Shown here: piece by piece, positions 9,004-18,219 of the stretch
How positions within the stretch are numbered: position 1 is the first letter of the stretch
Layout: every line of letters begins with the position of its first letter
Assembly (NCBI RefSeq): GCF_000235565.1
Contig: NC_017527.1
Location: forward strand, 1,798,001-1,862,000
DNA length: 64,000 nucleotides
Direction: 5' to 3'
Source: Methanothrix harundinacea 6Ac
GTDB lineage: Archaea; Halobacteriota; Methanosarcinia; Methanotrichales; Methanotrichaceae
Made by a program: the position numbers and the translations under genes
The notes under the pieces: model-generated
The model's input: only the letters and a program-made list of their open reading frames with translations
Told to the model about the DNA's origin: nothing
Database searches by the model: none

Positions 9004-9120
9004 AAGGTCGCGATCGAATTTATATTTTTTGGCTTCGATTATGTTTCCCGAAGGGTGATGGCGGATTGGAGAGTTGGAGAGGGATATGGCGGCCTGAGGA
9101 TGAAAAAGAACTCACCTCCC

Positions 9121-9414
9121 TTACACCCCCTGGCTCTGGAGGTATCCCCTGAGGGTGCAGGGTCCGTCGGCGGGGCCGATCGTCTCGAACCGGTCGCAGG
9201 GCGTCCCCCGATAGCATGGAAGGTCGTGGATGGCGCAGAGGGCGACCTCCCCGGTAAAGGCGAGATGAGTACACCTCTCGCCGGCGGGCTTTCGTATCAT
9301 CGCCTCCGGGTCGCCGGGGTCGAGGGTTCCGTCGGGGCGTATCGACCGGGGGTTTATTATAAATATATCAAGATTTATGCAGCAGAGGCCGCACCGTGAG
9401 CAGATCATGATCAC
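9121..9414 (-). CDS. YkgJ-type cysteine cluster protein
   Basis: A 97-residue protein with the YkgJ zinc/iron-chelating pattern: CSRCGLCCINLD at the N-terminus and spaced cysteines later (ERCTHL, ALCAIHDLPCYRGTPCDRFE, PCTLRGYL). This family binds a metal or iron-sulfur cluster and its role is mostly unknown. The start ATG 9414 is followed by a second in-frame ATG two codons on, either of which could be used. The gene is monocistronic, 117 bases upstream of the 8698-9003 gene on the same strand. Confidence 0.85.
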   Translation of the reverse strand: MIMICSRCGLCCINLDIFIINPRSIRPDGTLDPGDPEAMIRKPAGERCTHLAFTGEVALCAIHDLPCYRGTPCDRFETIGPADGPCTLRGYLQSQGV

Positions 9415-9560
9415 GCCCTCCCTCTCCGAGCCTATCTTAAATCATCTCCCCCGTCCCGGGAGGAGATGAAGGCCCCGGAGACCTCATCTCGCGGAGGAGG
9501 CCCCCGGTTTGGCGGGGCCCGCCAGGCCGCCATAGTCCCCTGACGAGCATTCTGGAACGG

Positions 9561-10376
9561 TCAGGCGAGCTTGCTCTTGACCTTCTCGTAGAACCCCCCC
9601 TCTCGGGCCTTGACGAATCGGGCGGGCTTCTCCGCCCGGCTGATGGTGATGTGGTCCCTTTTGGAGATGGTGGCGACGTTGTGGCCGTCGATGACGACCA
9701 GGGCCTCCTTCTCGGGGAGCTCGAGGTCGACCTTTATCACCGACTCGGCGGGGAGGACCCAGGGGCGGGCCGAGAGCTTGAAGGGGGCGAGGGGGACGAG
9801 GACGACGGCGTCGACCCTGGGGTCGACGATGGGCCCTCCGGCGGACATGGCGTAGGCGGTGGAGCCGGTGGCGGTGGCGAAGAGGAGGCCGTCGGCCCGG
9901 AGGCTCTCCAGGAGGAAGTCGTCGACGGTGATCTCAAACTCCAGCATCTTAGCGGGGCTCGCCGATAGGAGGGCGATCTCGTTTGTAGCCGGGGGGAGGG
10001 GGACGCCGTTGAGGCGGGTCGAAAGGCGGCTCCTCTCCATCACCTCGAAGCCGAAGAGGACCCGCTCCAGGGTCCTGACGGCGTCCTTCGGCTCGACGTC
10101 GACGAGGAAGCCGAGGGTCCCCATGTTGATCCCCAGGATCGGCCTTGGGTCCTCCATCCTCCGGATCGTCCTGAGGATCGTCCCGTCTCCGCCGACGGAG
10201 ACGATGAAGTCGACGTCCATATCCTCGATCCGGGTCTCGGCGAAGCCGAGCTTCTTCGCCGTCTCCGGCTCGATGGTGATCCCGGCCCTGGACCGGAACC
10301 TCTCGACGAGGTTACGGACCAGGTTGATCGACTCGGGGTCGCCCCGGGAGACGAAGCCTATTCTAACCTCTGCCAC
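9561..10376 (-). CDS. nadK: NAD(+) kinase
   Basis: A 271-residue NAD kinase, which phosphorylates NAD to NADP using ATP or polyphosphate. Diagnostic motifs are VSVGGDGTILRT (nucleotide-binding GGDG) and ATATGSTAYAMSAGGPI; TNEIALLS in between is also conserved. The frame is open further upstream, but homology begins at the GTG at 10376 (VAEVRIGFVSRGDPES), which overlaps the end of the phosphatase gene by 14 bases, so the two are translated as a coupled pair. In some archaea the two activities occur as one fused protein; here they remain separate but overlapping. Confidence 0.93.
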   Translation of the reverse strand: MAEVRIGFVSRGDPESINLVRNLVERFRSRAGITIEPETAKKLGFAETRIEDMDVDFIVSVGGDGTILRTIRRMEDPRPILGINMGTLGFLVDVEPKDAVRTLERVLFGFEVMERSRLSTRLNGVPLPPATNEIALLSASPAKMLEFEITVDDFLLESLRADGLLFATATGSTAYAMSAGGPIVDPRVDAVVLVPLAPFKLSARPWVLPAESVIKVDLELPEKEALVVIDGHNVATISKRDHITISRAEKPARFVKAREGGFYEKVKSKLA

Positions 10377-11202
10377 CCCCCAGAAGGTCCAAAATATCCC
10401 GGTGGAAGATGCCGTTTGAGGCGATGTACTCGGACTTCTGCCACATGTCGCCGTTGAAGCCGATCTGGTCGCCCCAGCCGTCGGTGACGGTCCCGCCCGC
10501 CTCCTGGACGATGAGGCTCCCGGCGGCGACGTCGACGAGGCGGAGGCCGCCCCGGAGGTCGACGAAGGCGTCGAGCCTCCCGGCGGCGACGAGGCAGAGC
10601 TCCGCGGAGGTGGACCCCAGGGTCCGGATCCGCCGGACGACGTCGCCGAGGGGGACGATCCGTTCGGTGTTGGGGCGGAGGGTGTAGGCGGAGACGCTGA
10701 AGTTTTGGAGGGTGGGGGTCTTCGAGACGCGGAGGCGGGCCCGCCTCCCGGCGGCCTCGGACCAGGCCCCCCGCCCCCTCTCGGCAAAGTACCGGGCGGC
10801 GTGGGCGAGGTCGGAGACGTAGCCGAAGCTGGAGGTGGGGCCGCTGATGTAGATCGAGACCGAGTAGAAGGGGATTCCGGCGATGGCGTTGAAGGTCCCG
10901 TCGAGGGGGTCGAGGTGGAGGAAGTAGCTCGGGCATTTGCCGATCTCCTTTCTCCCTTCCTCCTCGGAGAGGATGGCAAAGTCGATCCCCGACCCCTCCA
11001 GGACGGCGAAGACCGCGTCCTCGGCCCGCTGGTCGATGCTCTTGGTGGGGGTGCCGTCCGCCCCCATGTGGATCACCCGGCCGCTGGCGGGGTCTCCGAC
11101 CATCTCTTCGATCGCCAGAAAGACGGCTTCTGCAGCCGAGTTGCAGATCCCAAGAAGCCTCCTCCCTTCGGGGGAGAGGCCCATCTCCACCTCTTCTTCC
11201 AT
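10363..11202 (-). CDS. suhB: Inositol-1-monophosphatase / fructose-1,6-bisphosphatase family enzyme
   Basis: A 279-residue member of the lithium-sensitive phosphatase family. Metal ligands are visible in LSEEEGRKE, LDPLDGTFNAIAG and DVAAGSLIVQEAGG, the three signatures of the family. Archaeal members hydrolyse both inositol-1-phosphate and fructose-1,6-bisphosphate, so gluconeogenesis or phospholipid inositol supply are both possible. The ATG 11202 lies about 29 bases downstream of a TATA box, implying a leaderless mRNA. The following NAD kinase gene overlaps its 3' end. Confidence 0.92.
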   Translation of the reverse strand: MEEEVEMGLSPEGRRLLGICNSAAEAVFLAIEEMVGDPASGRVIHMGADGTPTKSIDQRAEDAVFAVLEGSGIDFAILSEEEGRKEIGKCPSYFLHLDPLDGTFNAIAGIPFYSVSIYISGPTSSFGYVSDLAHAARYFAERGRGAWSEAAGRRARLRVSKTPTLQNFSVSAYTLRPNTERIVPLGDVVRRIRTLGSTSAELCLVAAGRLDAFVDLRGGLRLVDVAAGSLIVQEAGGTVTDGWGDQIGFNGDMWQKSEYIASNGIFHRDILDLLGGGRG

Positions 11203-11225
11203 CAGGGAGTACCAGGACGAGATCT

Positions 11226-11235
11226 CTTATAAAAG
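11226..11235 (-). promoter_or_regulatory. TATA box of the suhB-nadK pair
   Basis: CTTTTATAAG on the minus strand is centred 28-29 bases upstream of the suhB ATG. This is the spacing at which archaeal transcription would start at the initiation codon itself. Confidence 0.55.
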
Positions 11236-11413
11236 TCGCCCCCCGAACGACGGTTGGGAATTATTTTAGACGTTAAATTTAAACGTGATATATTGCTACA
11301 CGCTATCACATATCAGATGAAGGGCGCCCTTTCGCCGGGCCAATCCGGCGGTTTTGCGCCACATATGTACAAAAATGATCAACAATGCGAATCATTTCGC
11401 GGAGGTAGTTTGA

Positions 11414-11506
11414 TTGTACGGATTGCCCTTTGAGACTCTATCCTTGGTCATCGCCGCGCCGGTGCTGATCTCCCTGGTGCTCCTATTCTGGGCGCTGAGG
11501 TGGTGA
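11414..11506 (+). CDS. Symporter small accessory protein
   Basis: A 30-residue frame starts with TTG 11414, eight bases after GGAGG (11401-11405), and reads YGLPFETLSLVIAAPVLISL followed by nine more residues ending FWALRW-type. It is a single hydrophobic helix with a short polar head. Its stop overlaps the possible GTG starts of the symporter gene. Tiny one-helix proteins of this kind precede sodium:solute symporter genes in many archaea and bacteria. A role as a subunit or stabiliser of the transporter is inferred from family context, not shown by sequence. Confidence 0.75.
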   Translation: MYGLPFETLSLVIAAPVLISLVLLFWALRW

Positions 11507-11517
11507 AGGAGTTGAAT

Positions 11518-13053
11518 TTGAACTTCGAGATGTTGGCGATCGTCGCCGTCTACTTCCTGGGGCTGATGGCCGTGGGGGTCTGGGCCTCCAAGAAGGTGAG
11601 ATCTTCGGAGGACTACATCCTGGCGGGCAGAAACCTCGGCTTCTGGGTCTTCACCATCCTCATCGTCGCCAGCATCTGCAGCGGGATGACGATCCTGGGG
11701 ACGAGCGGCCTGGGGTATGTGACGGGATGGCCTACGATATGGGAGCAGGTCTTCGTCCCCCTCAGCGCTGCGGTCTGCATCCTCCTCTTCGGAACTAAGC
11801 TCCACGCCATCGGGCGGGAGCGGGGTTACCTGACGGTCCAGGACTACTTCTCGGACCGGTTCTACAGCAAGAACGGGATCCGGGGGCTATCGGCGGTGAC
11901 GGGGATTCTCGTCTCCCTGATCTACATGGTGGGCCAGTTCGTCGCCATCAGCATGGTCCTCAGCTGGCTCTTCGGGATATCCTACCACACCGCCCTGATG
12001 ATCTCGGCCCTGATCGTCACCGCCTACGTCATCATGGGGGGGCTCTACGCCGTCGCCTGGTCGAGCCTGATCCAGGGGCTGATGCTGATCGTCGGCGTTC
12101 TGCTGGTAGCCCCGGCGGTGGTCCGATCGGCGGGGGGGCTCACCCACATCAACGCCGTCCTGGCGGGGATCGACCCGAACTTCGTCCAGCCCTGGTACCC
12201 GAGCTGGTACCCTGAGATGGCGGGGCCCTACGCCGGGTACGCCTTCGCCACGCCCATCTTCCTCCTCTCCTTCTTCTTCCTCCTCGCCTTCGGCCTCGCC
12301 AGCGCCCCCCACGTCATAAACAACGTCTTCGCCGCCCGGGACGCCAGGTACTTCCGCTGGGCGCCCCTGGCCGCCTTCGCCGTCTACGTCGTCATCATGT
12401 ACCTGATCAAGATCACGGGGTATGCGGGCAGGTCGATGGCCGCCGAGGGGATGATCAGCCTCCCGACGAACGTCTCAAACCCCTCCGATTACGTCTTCAT
12501 CCTGGGGGCGGAGTACGCCTTCCCCAGCATCATCAGCGTCTTCATCGGGGTGATCGTCCTCGCCGCCGTCATGTCGACGACGGACCGGCTGATGCTGACC
12601 ATCGGGACGTACTTCGGATGGGACATCTACAAGAGGTTCCTCCGCCCCGACGCCCGGGATCCGACGATCACCCTCGTCAGCCGGGTGGCGGTGGCGGCCT
12701 CGGCGGTCCTCACCCTCCTCCTGGCCTGGAGCAAGCCCCCGGAGCTTCTGGCGTGGCTGATATGGATGGGGATCGGCCTCATGCTCGCCTGCTACGTGGC
12801 GCCGCTCCTGGCCGGCCTTTACTGGAGGCGGGCGACGAGGGAGGGGGCGATCTTCTCCATGGGCCTCGGCCTCCTCGCCGCCGGGTTTGCCGGGTACTGG
12901 CACCAGTTCGTTCAGCCCCTCCCGGTCCACTTCAGCCTCTTGGGGTTCGCCATATCGATCGTCGCGATCGTCGTCGTCAGCCTCGCGACCTCGAAGCCCC
13001 CCGAGAAGGTCCTCGACCAGACCCAGACAGGCTTCTTCATCCGGAGGAGGTGA
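11518..13053 (+). CDS. Sodium/solute symporter (SSS family), possibly acetate or monocarboxylate
   Basis: A roughly 510-residue membrane protein with about thirteen hydrophobic segments typical of the SSS (LeuT-fold) family. Recognisable stretches are AGRNLGFWVFTILIVASICS and GLYAVAWSSLIQGLMLI. Start choice is open: GTG 11500/11503, TTG 11512, TTG 11518; TTG 11518 sits six bases after AAGGAG and is preferred. The preceding small accessory protein overlaps this region, so the two are coupled. In acetoclastic methanogens such a permease might import acetate; the sequence resembles acetate/proline/pantothenate-type SSS members without fixing the substrate. The last 25 residues are a charged cytoplasmic tail. 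Confidence 0.87.
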   Translation: MNFEMLAIVAVYFLGLMAVGVWASKKVRSSEDYILAGRNLGFWVFTILIVASICSGMTILGTSGLGYVTGWPTIWEQVFVPLSAAVCILLFGTKLHAIGRERGYLTVQDYFSDRFYSKNGIRGLSAVTGILVSLIYMVGQFVAISMVLSWLFGISYHTALMISALIVTAYVIMGGLYAVAWSSLIQGLMLIVGVLLVAPAVVRSAGGLTHINAVLAGIDPNFVQPWYPSWYPEMAGPYAGYAFATPIFLLSFFFLLAFGLASAPHVINNVFAARDARYFRWAPLAAFAVYVVIMYLIKITGYAGRSMAAEGMISLPTNVSNPSDYVFILGAEYAFPSIISVFIGVIVLAAVMSTTDRLMLTIGTYFGWDIYKRFLRPDARDPTITLVSRVAVAASAVLTLLLAWSKPPELLAWLIWMGIGLMLACYVAPLLAGLYWRRATREGAIFSMGLGLLAAGFAGYWHQFVQPLPVHFSLLGFAISIVAIVVVSLATSKPPEKVLDQTQTGFFIRRR

Positions 13054-13111
13054 CGGCGCGGAGCGGTAAGCGATAGGATCTAATATGAATAAGGACAAGG
13101 CATGGCCCGGC

Positions 13112-13185
13112 GGGCCCGTGGTCTAGTTGGTTATGACATCGCCCTTACACGGCGGGGATCACGCGTTCGAATCGCGTCGGGCCCA
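13112..13185 (+). tRNA. tRNA-Val (anticodon TAC)
   Basis: GGGCCCG at the 5' end pairs with CGGGCCC at the 3' end. The anticodon arm TCGCC/GGCGG encloses CTTACAC, giving anticodon TAC (Val). The T arm is CGCGTTCGAATCGCG. The D arm GTCTAGTTGGTTATGAC is normal. CCA is not encoded and no intron is seen. Confidence 0.96.
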
Positions 13186-13440
13186 TCTGGCCTTCATTCA
13201 CTTTTTTGTTTCTGCAATAGGGCAAAGGCCGTCTATAAAAGATCCCGAAGACCTGAACTTTCGTCCTCTGACCCCCATCTCCTAATGATCTGAGGACCCC
13301 CGGCATCCTGAGGGGAGATGAAGAGACGGGATCCTCTCCTGGATCGCTCCTGGCAGAGCTGGCGTGAGGCGGGGCGGTGAGAAGCTGGCCGGCCAGCCCC
13401 CACCGACGACGCTTCCTCCGAGAGGGGGCTCGGGGCTTTT

Positions 13441-13472
13441 CGGAAGGCAGAGGCATAGGCCTGTGCCTTCCG
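13441..13472. other. Strong hairpin in the gap after tRNA-Val
   Basis: CGGAAGGCA (13441-13449) pairs with TGCCTTCCG (13464-13472) around a 14-base loop. It lies in the 347-base gap 13186-13532, which otherwise shows no gene. A T-rich tract and TATA-like TATTTTAAATT (13502-13512) precede the next gene. The hairpin may end a transcript or belong to a small RNA. Confidence 0.3.
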
Positions 13473-13532
13473 GATGCGTTGGTCGCCCAACAGCCGAAAA
13501 CTATTTTAAATTTAGCTTTGAAAAAGATATCC

Positions 13533-13754
13533 ATGACCTGGGCAGATAAGCGGATTCGGCAGTACCGAGAAGGCGAGGAGCCGACGGTCCTGGAGAGGAT
13601 AGCCCTGGAGCATGGCCACCCTGCCAACTTCGCCGCATCGATCCTGGCCCTGGCGGCTATCGGCTACGGCCTATGGGCGCATCAGGGGATCTGGATCGGC
13701 GCGGGTGTCGCCCTCGCCGTCCTCGGCCACCTCTACTGCTGGGCTCAGAAGTAG
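13533..13754 (+). CDS. Small two-helix membrane protein
   Basis: A 73-residue protein. The N-terminal 28 residues are charged (TWADKRIRQYREGEEPTVLE), followed by two hydrophobic segments, ANFAASILALAAIGYGLW and GIWIGAGVALAVLGHLYCW, separated by a short turn with AHQG. The ATG at 13533 lies about 25 bases after a TATA-like TATTTTAAATT, so translation may be leaderless. Codon use fits the genome. Unrecognised family, membrane location inferred from hydrophobicity. Confidence 0.65.
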   Translation: MTWADKRIRQYREGEEPTVLERIALEHGHPANFAASILALAAIGYGLWAHQGIWIGAGVALAVLGHLYCWAQK

Positions 13755-13883
13755 CTGGGGAGGCGGCCGGAGGCGGGGCGGGTCTTGTTAGAGAGGGACC
13801 CCAGCCCCGCCGGGCGGTTCCGGGTCCGCCAAGCGGGGGCCGTTGATCCGGCACCGGGGCCTCTCTCGACAGATTTATCGGCG

Positions 13884-16800
13884 ATGGCCGCCGACGGGGA
13901 GCTGATGCCGATGGCGACGCGACCCTTCAAGAACCGGAACCTCTTCTCAAACCACTACCTCGAAAACCAGCTCAAGGCATCTCCCGAATGGGCCCGATCC
14001 GACCACGAGGCCGCCTTCGGAGATATTAGGAGGATCTACGAGCGGGAGAGCGCCTTCGTCGGCGGCCTCTCCGAGGCCCAGCTCGAAGAGCGGCTGATCC
14101 GGCGGGTCTTCGCCGTCATCCTGCCTGAGTACGAGGTCCAGGGGGCGACGAGGTCCCGGGAGTTTCCCGACTACGCCTTCTTCCCCCACCGGGAGGCCCG
14201 GGACCGGGCCCAGGCGAAGAAGGACACCGAGTCGTTCTTTTTGGAGGCCTTCGCCATCGGCGAGGTGAAGAGGTGGGATGCGGAGCTGGACCGGTTCGGA
14301 AGAGACCGGCAGGACAAGAGGAGAAACCCCTCCTTTCAGATCTGGCTCTACCTCACCGAGACGGAGCCGGCGTGGGGGATCCTCTCGAACGGGGGGAGGT
14401 GGCGGCTCTACCGGCAGGATCGACCCCTGGACGTCTACTACGAGGTGGACCTGGCGGCGATTTTGGAGGCAGGGGACGTCGATGCCTTCCGGTACTTCTA
14501 CTACTTCTTCCGGCAGGAGGCGTTTTTACCCAACCAGCGGGGGGAGGTCTTCCTGGAGGAGGTCCTGCGGGGGTCGGCCAATTACGCTCGAGAGATCGGG
14601 GAGAACCTGAAGGAGAACGTCTACCGGGCGGGAAAGGTCCTCGCCGACGGTTTCATCCGCTGGCCGGAGAACCGCCTCGACCCCGCCGACCCCGAGACGA
14701 GGTGCCGGGTCCAGAGGAGCACCATGATCCTCCTGTACCGCTTTTTATTCCTGCTATACGCCGAGGGGAAGGAGCTTCTCGACCTGAAAGATGAGAGGTA
14801 CGCCAGCTCCTACAGCTTCGACCGGATCAAAAAAGAGGTGGCCCTCCGGCGGGACGGCCCCGCAGCCCAGGGCTTTCTCCCCATAAAGAGGTCGCTATGG
14901 TCGGACCTATCCGACCTATTCCGGCTGATCGACCGGGGGAGCGAGAGGCTGGGGATCGGGGAGCTGATCGAGGTTCCCGCCTACAATGGAGGGCTCTTCG
15001 ACCCCGGGAGGCACCCCGACCTCGCAGAGTGGACTATCGGCGATTCCTACCTCGCCGAGGCGATCGACCTCCTCTCCCGGTCGGAGGCGGGTTCGGTTTC
15101 GGGTTCGGGCACGGGCACGGGCTCAGGGGGCGGTAGAGGTGGCGGGGGCGGAAAGAAGGGCGAGGACGGGGGGGCGGGGGGCGACGGCAGCGGCGCCGGT
15201 GGCGGGGGTAAGGGGTTCGTCGACTACTCGACCCTGGAGATAAGGCATCTCGGCTCCATCTACGAGGGGCTTCTCGAGTACAGCCTGGCGGTCGCCGACG
15301 AAGACCTGGTCGTCTCCGGCGGCAAGGACCGGCGGTGGGTCAGCCTCGCGGAGTACAACCAGGGCAAGAAGAAGGCGAAGTCCTTCCAGGAGTTCTCGGA
15401 GTTCGACCGGGCGCGGGCCGGGGAGCTGTACCTGACGACCGACCGGGGGGAGAGGAAGGCGACGGGCTCGTACTACACCCCCGACTACATCGTCGACTAC
15501 ATCGTGGAGAAGACGGTGGGGCCGGTCGTCGAAGGAAGGTGGAAGGAGGCGCTCCTCGAGGAGCAGAGCCTCATCGAGGCGACCCTGGCCGTCAAGGTCC
15601 TGGACCCGGCCATGGGATCGGGCCACTTCCTCGTCGGGGCCGTCGAGTTTCTGGCGGGAAAGCTCCTCCGGGCGGCGGAGAGGGACATCGATTGGGGGTG
15701 GGTCGAGGACAGAGGGCAGTTCACCCCCGAGTGGGCGAAGAGGGAGGTGGTGGCGCGGTGCATCTACGGCGTCGACCTGAACGAGCTGGCGGTGGAGCTT
15801 GCCAAGGTCTCGCTGTGGCTATCCACCATCGCCAAGGATAAGCCCCTCTCCTTCCTCGACCACCGGCTCAAGCAGGGGAACAGCCTCGTCGGTGCCCGCC
15901 TCTCGGATTTGATGAACTATCCGGGCTCGATCGGCGCGGATAAGGACCAGACGACCCTCCCCTCCTTCGTCTCGCCCCGGTTCCTCACCCACCTCATCGG
16001 CAAGATCAGGGAGCTGGAGGAGATCGGGGACGACTCCCTCTCCGAGATCAAGGAGAAGGAGAGGGTCTTTGAGGAGTTTCGAAGCCTTCCCGAGTACACC
16101 AAGGCAAGAGCGATCGCCAACGTCCATACCGCCGTCTACTTCGGCGGCGGGGTCGAGGCGAGGGCGACGCCGCAAGGGACGAAGGACCCCGACCAGGTCT
16201 ACCACGACCTCTTCTGGGCGGTCGGGGGCGACGAGGGCGAGTGGCGGCGCAAGACCTCGCCCCGGTGGTTTTCTGAGGCGCAGCGGATCGCCGGGGAGAG
16301 GAGCTTCTTTCACTGGGAGCTGGAGTTTCCCGAGGTCTTCTTTGCGGGCGGCGCCGTCAAAGATAACCCCGGCTGGGACGCGGTGGTGGGAAATCCGCCG
16401 TACGTCCGGCAGGAGGGGCTGGGGGAGTTCAAGGGGTACTTTGCGGAGAGGTACAGGGCGTATCACGGCGTCGCCGACCTCTACGTCTACTTCGTGGAGC
16501 TTGGAGCAAGCCTCCTCCAGAAAGAGGGGTTCTTCTCCTACATCCTGGCGAACAAGTGGATGAGGGCGAACTATGGCGAGCCCCTCCGACGGTGGATGAA
16601 AGAGCGGTGCATCGACGAGATCGTCGACTTCGGGGACCTGCCGGTCTTCCCGGAGGCGACGACCTACCCCTGCATTCTGCGGCTATGCGGCGGCCCGGCG
16701 AGGCCGAGCTTCCGGGCGGTGGAGGTCAAGACCCTCAACTTCGGCAGCCTGAAGGGTTATGTCGAGGAGCGCGCCTACTCCGTCAGCCTTTCAGGCTTGG

Positions 16801-18038
16801 ACGACTCCGGGTGGTCACTGGTCGACGAATCGGTCCAGCGGCTTTTGGAGAAGCTCCGCCGGGCGGGGACGCCCCTGGGCGAGTACGTCAACGGCAAAAT
16901 ATTCTACGGGATCAAGACCGGCCTCAACGAGGCCTTCGTCATCGATGGGGAGACCCGCGCCCGCCTCATAGCCGAGGACCCGAAGAGCTCTGAGCTGATC
17001 AAGCCCTTCCTCGCCGGGCGTGACATCAAGAGGTATGAGCTGCCTGAGAGCGATCGTTACTTGATTCTGGTTCCGAACGGCTGGACCCGCGCTCAATCGT
17101 CGGGCGCCGAAGATCCCTGGGGCTGGTTCGAGGCAAAGTACCCGGCAGTTGCAGCTCATCTGGCGCAGTTTTCCGATGCGGCTCAAAAAAGGTATGATAA
17201 GGGCGAATACTGGTGGGAGCTGCGGGCTTGTGATTATTACGATCAATTTGAAAAGTCAAAAATATTCTGGCCCGAAATAGCTGGAAGTGCAAGGTTCACC
17301 TTCGATTCAAATGGACTATACGCAAACAACAAAGCTTACATTATTCCAGAGGCTACATACTATCTTCTAGCGCTCCTTAATTCATCATTGATTCGGCTTT
17401 TCATTCAAAATTCATGCACAGATCTCCAAGGAAACAGCTTTAATTTTTCAGCAATTTTCGTTGATAAAACACCCATCCGCCGCATCTCCTTTTCCACCCC
17501 CGAGGACGAGCGCCGCCGCCTGGCAGAGGAGCTGAAGGCCTTCTGCGCCGCCGGACATTTAGATAAAGTTCTAGATGTAGTCGACGGCTGCCTCCCGATG
17601 GACGCCGCAGGAGAGTTCGTCGCCGGGAGCGAGAGGTCCGACGTCGTCCACGATCTATTGGCGCACCTCGCCGAGGAGATGATCCGGATGAATCGGGAGA
17701 AGCAGGAGGAGATCCGGGGCTTCCTCGCGTGGCTTGAGGATTTCACCGGCGCCAGGATCGACGACCTCTCGAACAAGACGAAAGTTCAGGCCTACTACGA
17801 GGCCGATTTCGGCGAGCTTCTAGCGGTCCTCAAGAAGAACAAGCAGAAGCTCGCCGTCGACCCCGGCCGCCGGGCCTTCGGTGAGGACCTGCGGCGGGAA
17901 TACTCGGCGTCGGTGGAGAAGCTCGGGCCGCTGCTCTTGCGGATCGGGGAGGTCGACCGGCTCATCGATGCGGTGGTGTACCGGCTATACGGGCTCACCG
18001 CCGAGGAGCTAGCGATCGTCGAGGGGAGCCTTCCGTGA
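13884..18038 (+). CDS. Type IIG restriction-modification enzyme (Eco57I/TaqI-like class)
   Basis: A roughly 1384-residue fused endonuclease, N6-adenine methylase and specificity protein. Near residues 60-120 a PD-(D/E)xK-like site is seen (FPDYAFF, then AIGEVKRWD). A glycine-rich linker of about 45 residues follows near residue 410. The methylase has motif I DPAMGSGHFLVGAVEF and catalytic motif NPPYVRQEG; a TaqI-like C-terminal recognition domain follows. The stretch 17215-17470 is strikingly AT-rich against GC-rich flanks, suggesting exchange of part of the target recognition domain. The start ATG 13884 is the first good one downstream of an unlikely extension; ATG 13905 is the alternative. 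Two further copies of its last 470 bases lie at 20635 and 23469. As a single-chain enzyme it needs no partner genes. Confidence 0.9.
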   Translation: MAADGELMPMATRPFKNRNLFSNHYLENQLKASPEWARSDHEAAFGDIRRIYERESAFVGGLSEAQLEERLIRRVFAVILPEYEVQGATRSREFPDYAFFPHREARDRAQAKKDTESFFLEAFAIGEVKRWDAELDRFGRDRQDKRRNPSFQIWLYLTETEPAWGILSNGGRWRLYRQDRPLDVYYEVDLAAILEAGDVDAFRYFYYFFRQEAFLPNQRGEVFLEEVLRGSANYAREIGENLKENVYRAGKVLADGFIRWPENRLDPADPETRCRVQRSTMILLYRFLFLLYAEGKELLDLKDERYASSYSFDRIKKEVALRRDGPAAQGFLPIKRSLWSDLSDLFRLIDRGSERLGIGELIEVPAYNGGLFDPGRHPDLAEWTIGDSYLAEAIDLLSRSEAGSVSGSGTGTGSGGGRGGGGGKKGEDGGAGGDGSGAGGGGKGFVDYSTLEIRHLGSIYEGLLEYSLAVADEDLVVSGGKDRRWVSLAEYNQGKKKAKSFQEFSEFDRARAGELYLTTDRGERKATGSYYTPDYIVDYIVEKTVGPVVEGRWKEALLEEQSLIEATLAVKVLDPAMGSGHFLVGAVEFLAGKLLRAAERDIDWGWVEDRGQFTPEWAKREVVARCIYGVDLNELAVELAKVSLWLSTIAKDKPLSFLDHRLKQGNSLVGARLSDLMNYPGSIGADKDQTTLPSFVSPRFLTHLIGKIRELEEIGDDSLSEIKEKERVFEEFRSLPEYTKARAIANVHTAVYFGGGVEARATPQGTKDPDQVYHDLFWAVGGDEGEWRRKTSPRWFSEAQRIAGERSFFHWELEFPEVFFAGGAVKDNPGWDAVVGNPPYVRQEGLGEFKGYFAERYRAYHGVADLYVYFVELGASLLQKEGFFSYILANKWMRANYGEPLRRWMKERCIDEIVDFGDLPVFPEATTYPCILRLCGGPARPSFRAVEVKTLNFGSLKGYVEERAYSVSLSGLDDSGWSLVDESVQRLLEKLRRAGTPLGEYVNGKIFYGIKTGLNEAFVIDGETRARLIAEDPKSSELIKPFLAGRDIKRYELPESDRYLILVPNGWTRAQSSGAEDPWGWFEAKYPAVAAHLAQFSDAAQKRYDKGEYWWELRACDYYDQFEKSKIFWPEIAGSARFTFDSNGLYANNKAYIIPEATYYLLALLNSSLIRLFIQNSCTDLQGNSFNFSAIFVDKTPIRRISFSTPEDERRRLAEELKAFCAAGHLDKVLDVVDGCLPMDAAGEFVAGSERSDVVHDLLAHLAEEMIRMNREKQEEIRGFLAWLEDFTGARIDDLSNKTKVQAYYEADFGELLAVLKKNKQKLAVDPGRRAFGEDLRREYSASVEKLGPLLLRIGEVDRLIDAVVYRLYGLTAEELAIVEGSLP

Positions 18039-18102
18039 TCTCTTCCTGTCCTGGGGCTGGTGGCGGAGGGGGGTCTTCTGGGGGGCTCGCGGGTGGCTTG
18101 CG

Positions 18103-18128
18103 CCGCCCGGCGCTGCGGCGCCGGGCGG
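18103..18128. repeat. Long GC hairpin downstream of the type IIG gene (copy A)
   Basis: CCGCCCGGCGC pairs perfectly with GCGCCGGGCGG around TGCG. The same 11-bp hairpin recurs at 21170-21195 after the second 3'-end copy, and similarity between the two loci continues from the coding region through to about GACGGGATCGAGA. No T run follows on the plus strand. It may stabilise transcripts or mark the edge of the duplicated unit. Confidence 0.6.
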
Positions 18129-18219
18129 TCGGACGACGGGATCGAGAAAAAAAGATATGACATATAATCGGAAAGAATATTCATGGAGTGTAAATTAAAA
18201 GTATTCAGGAGATTTTTAT

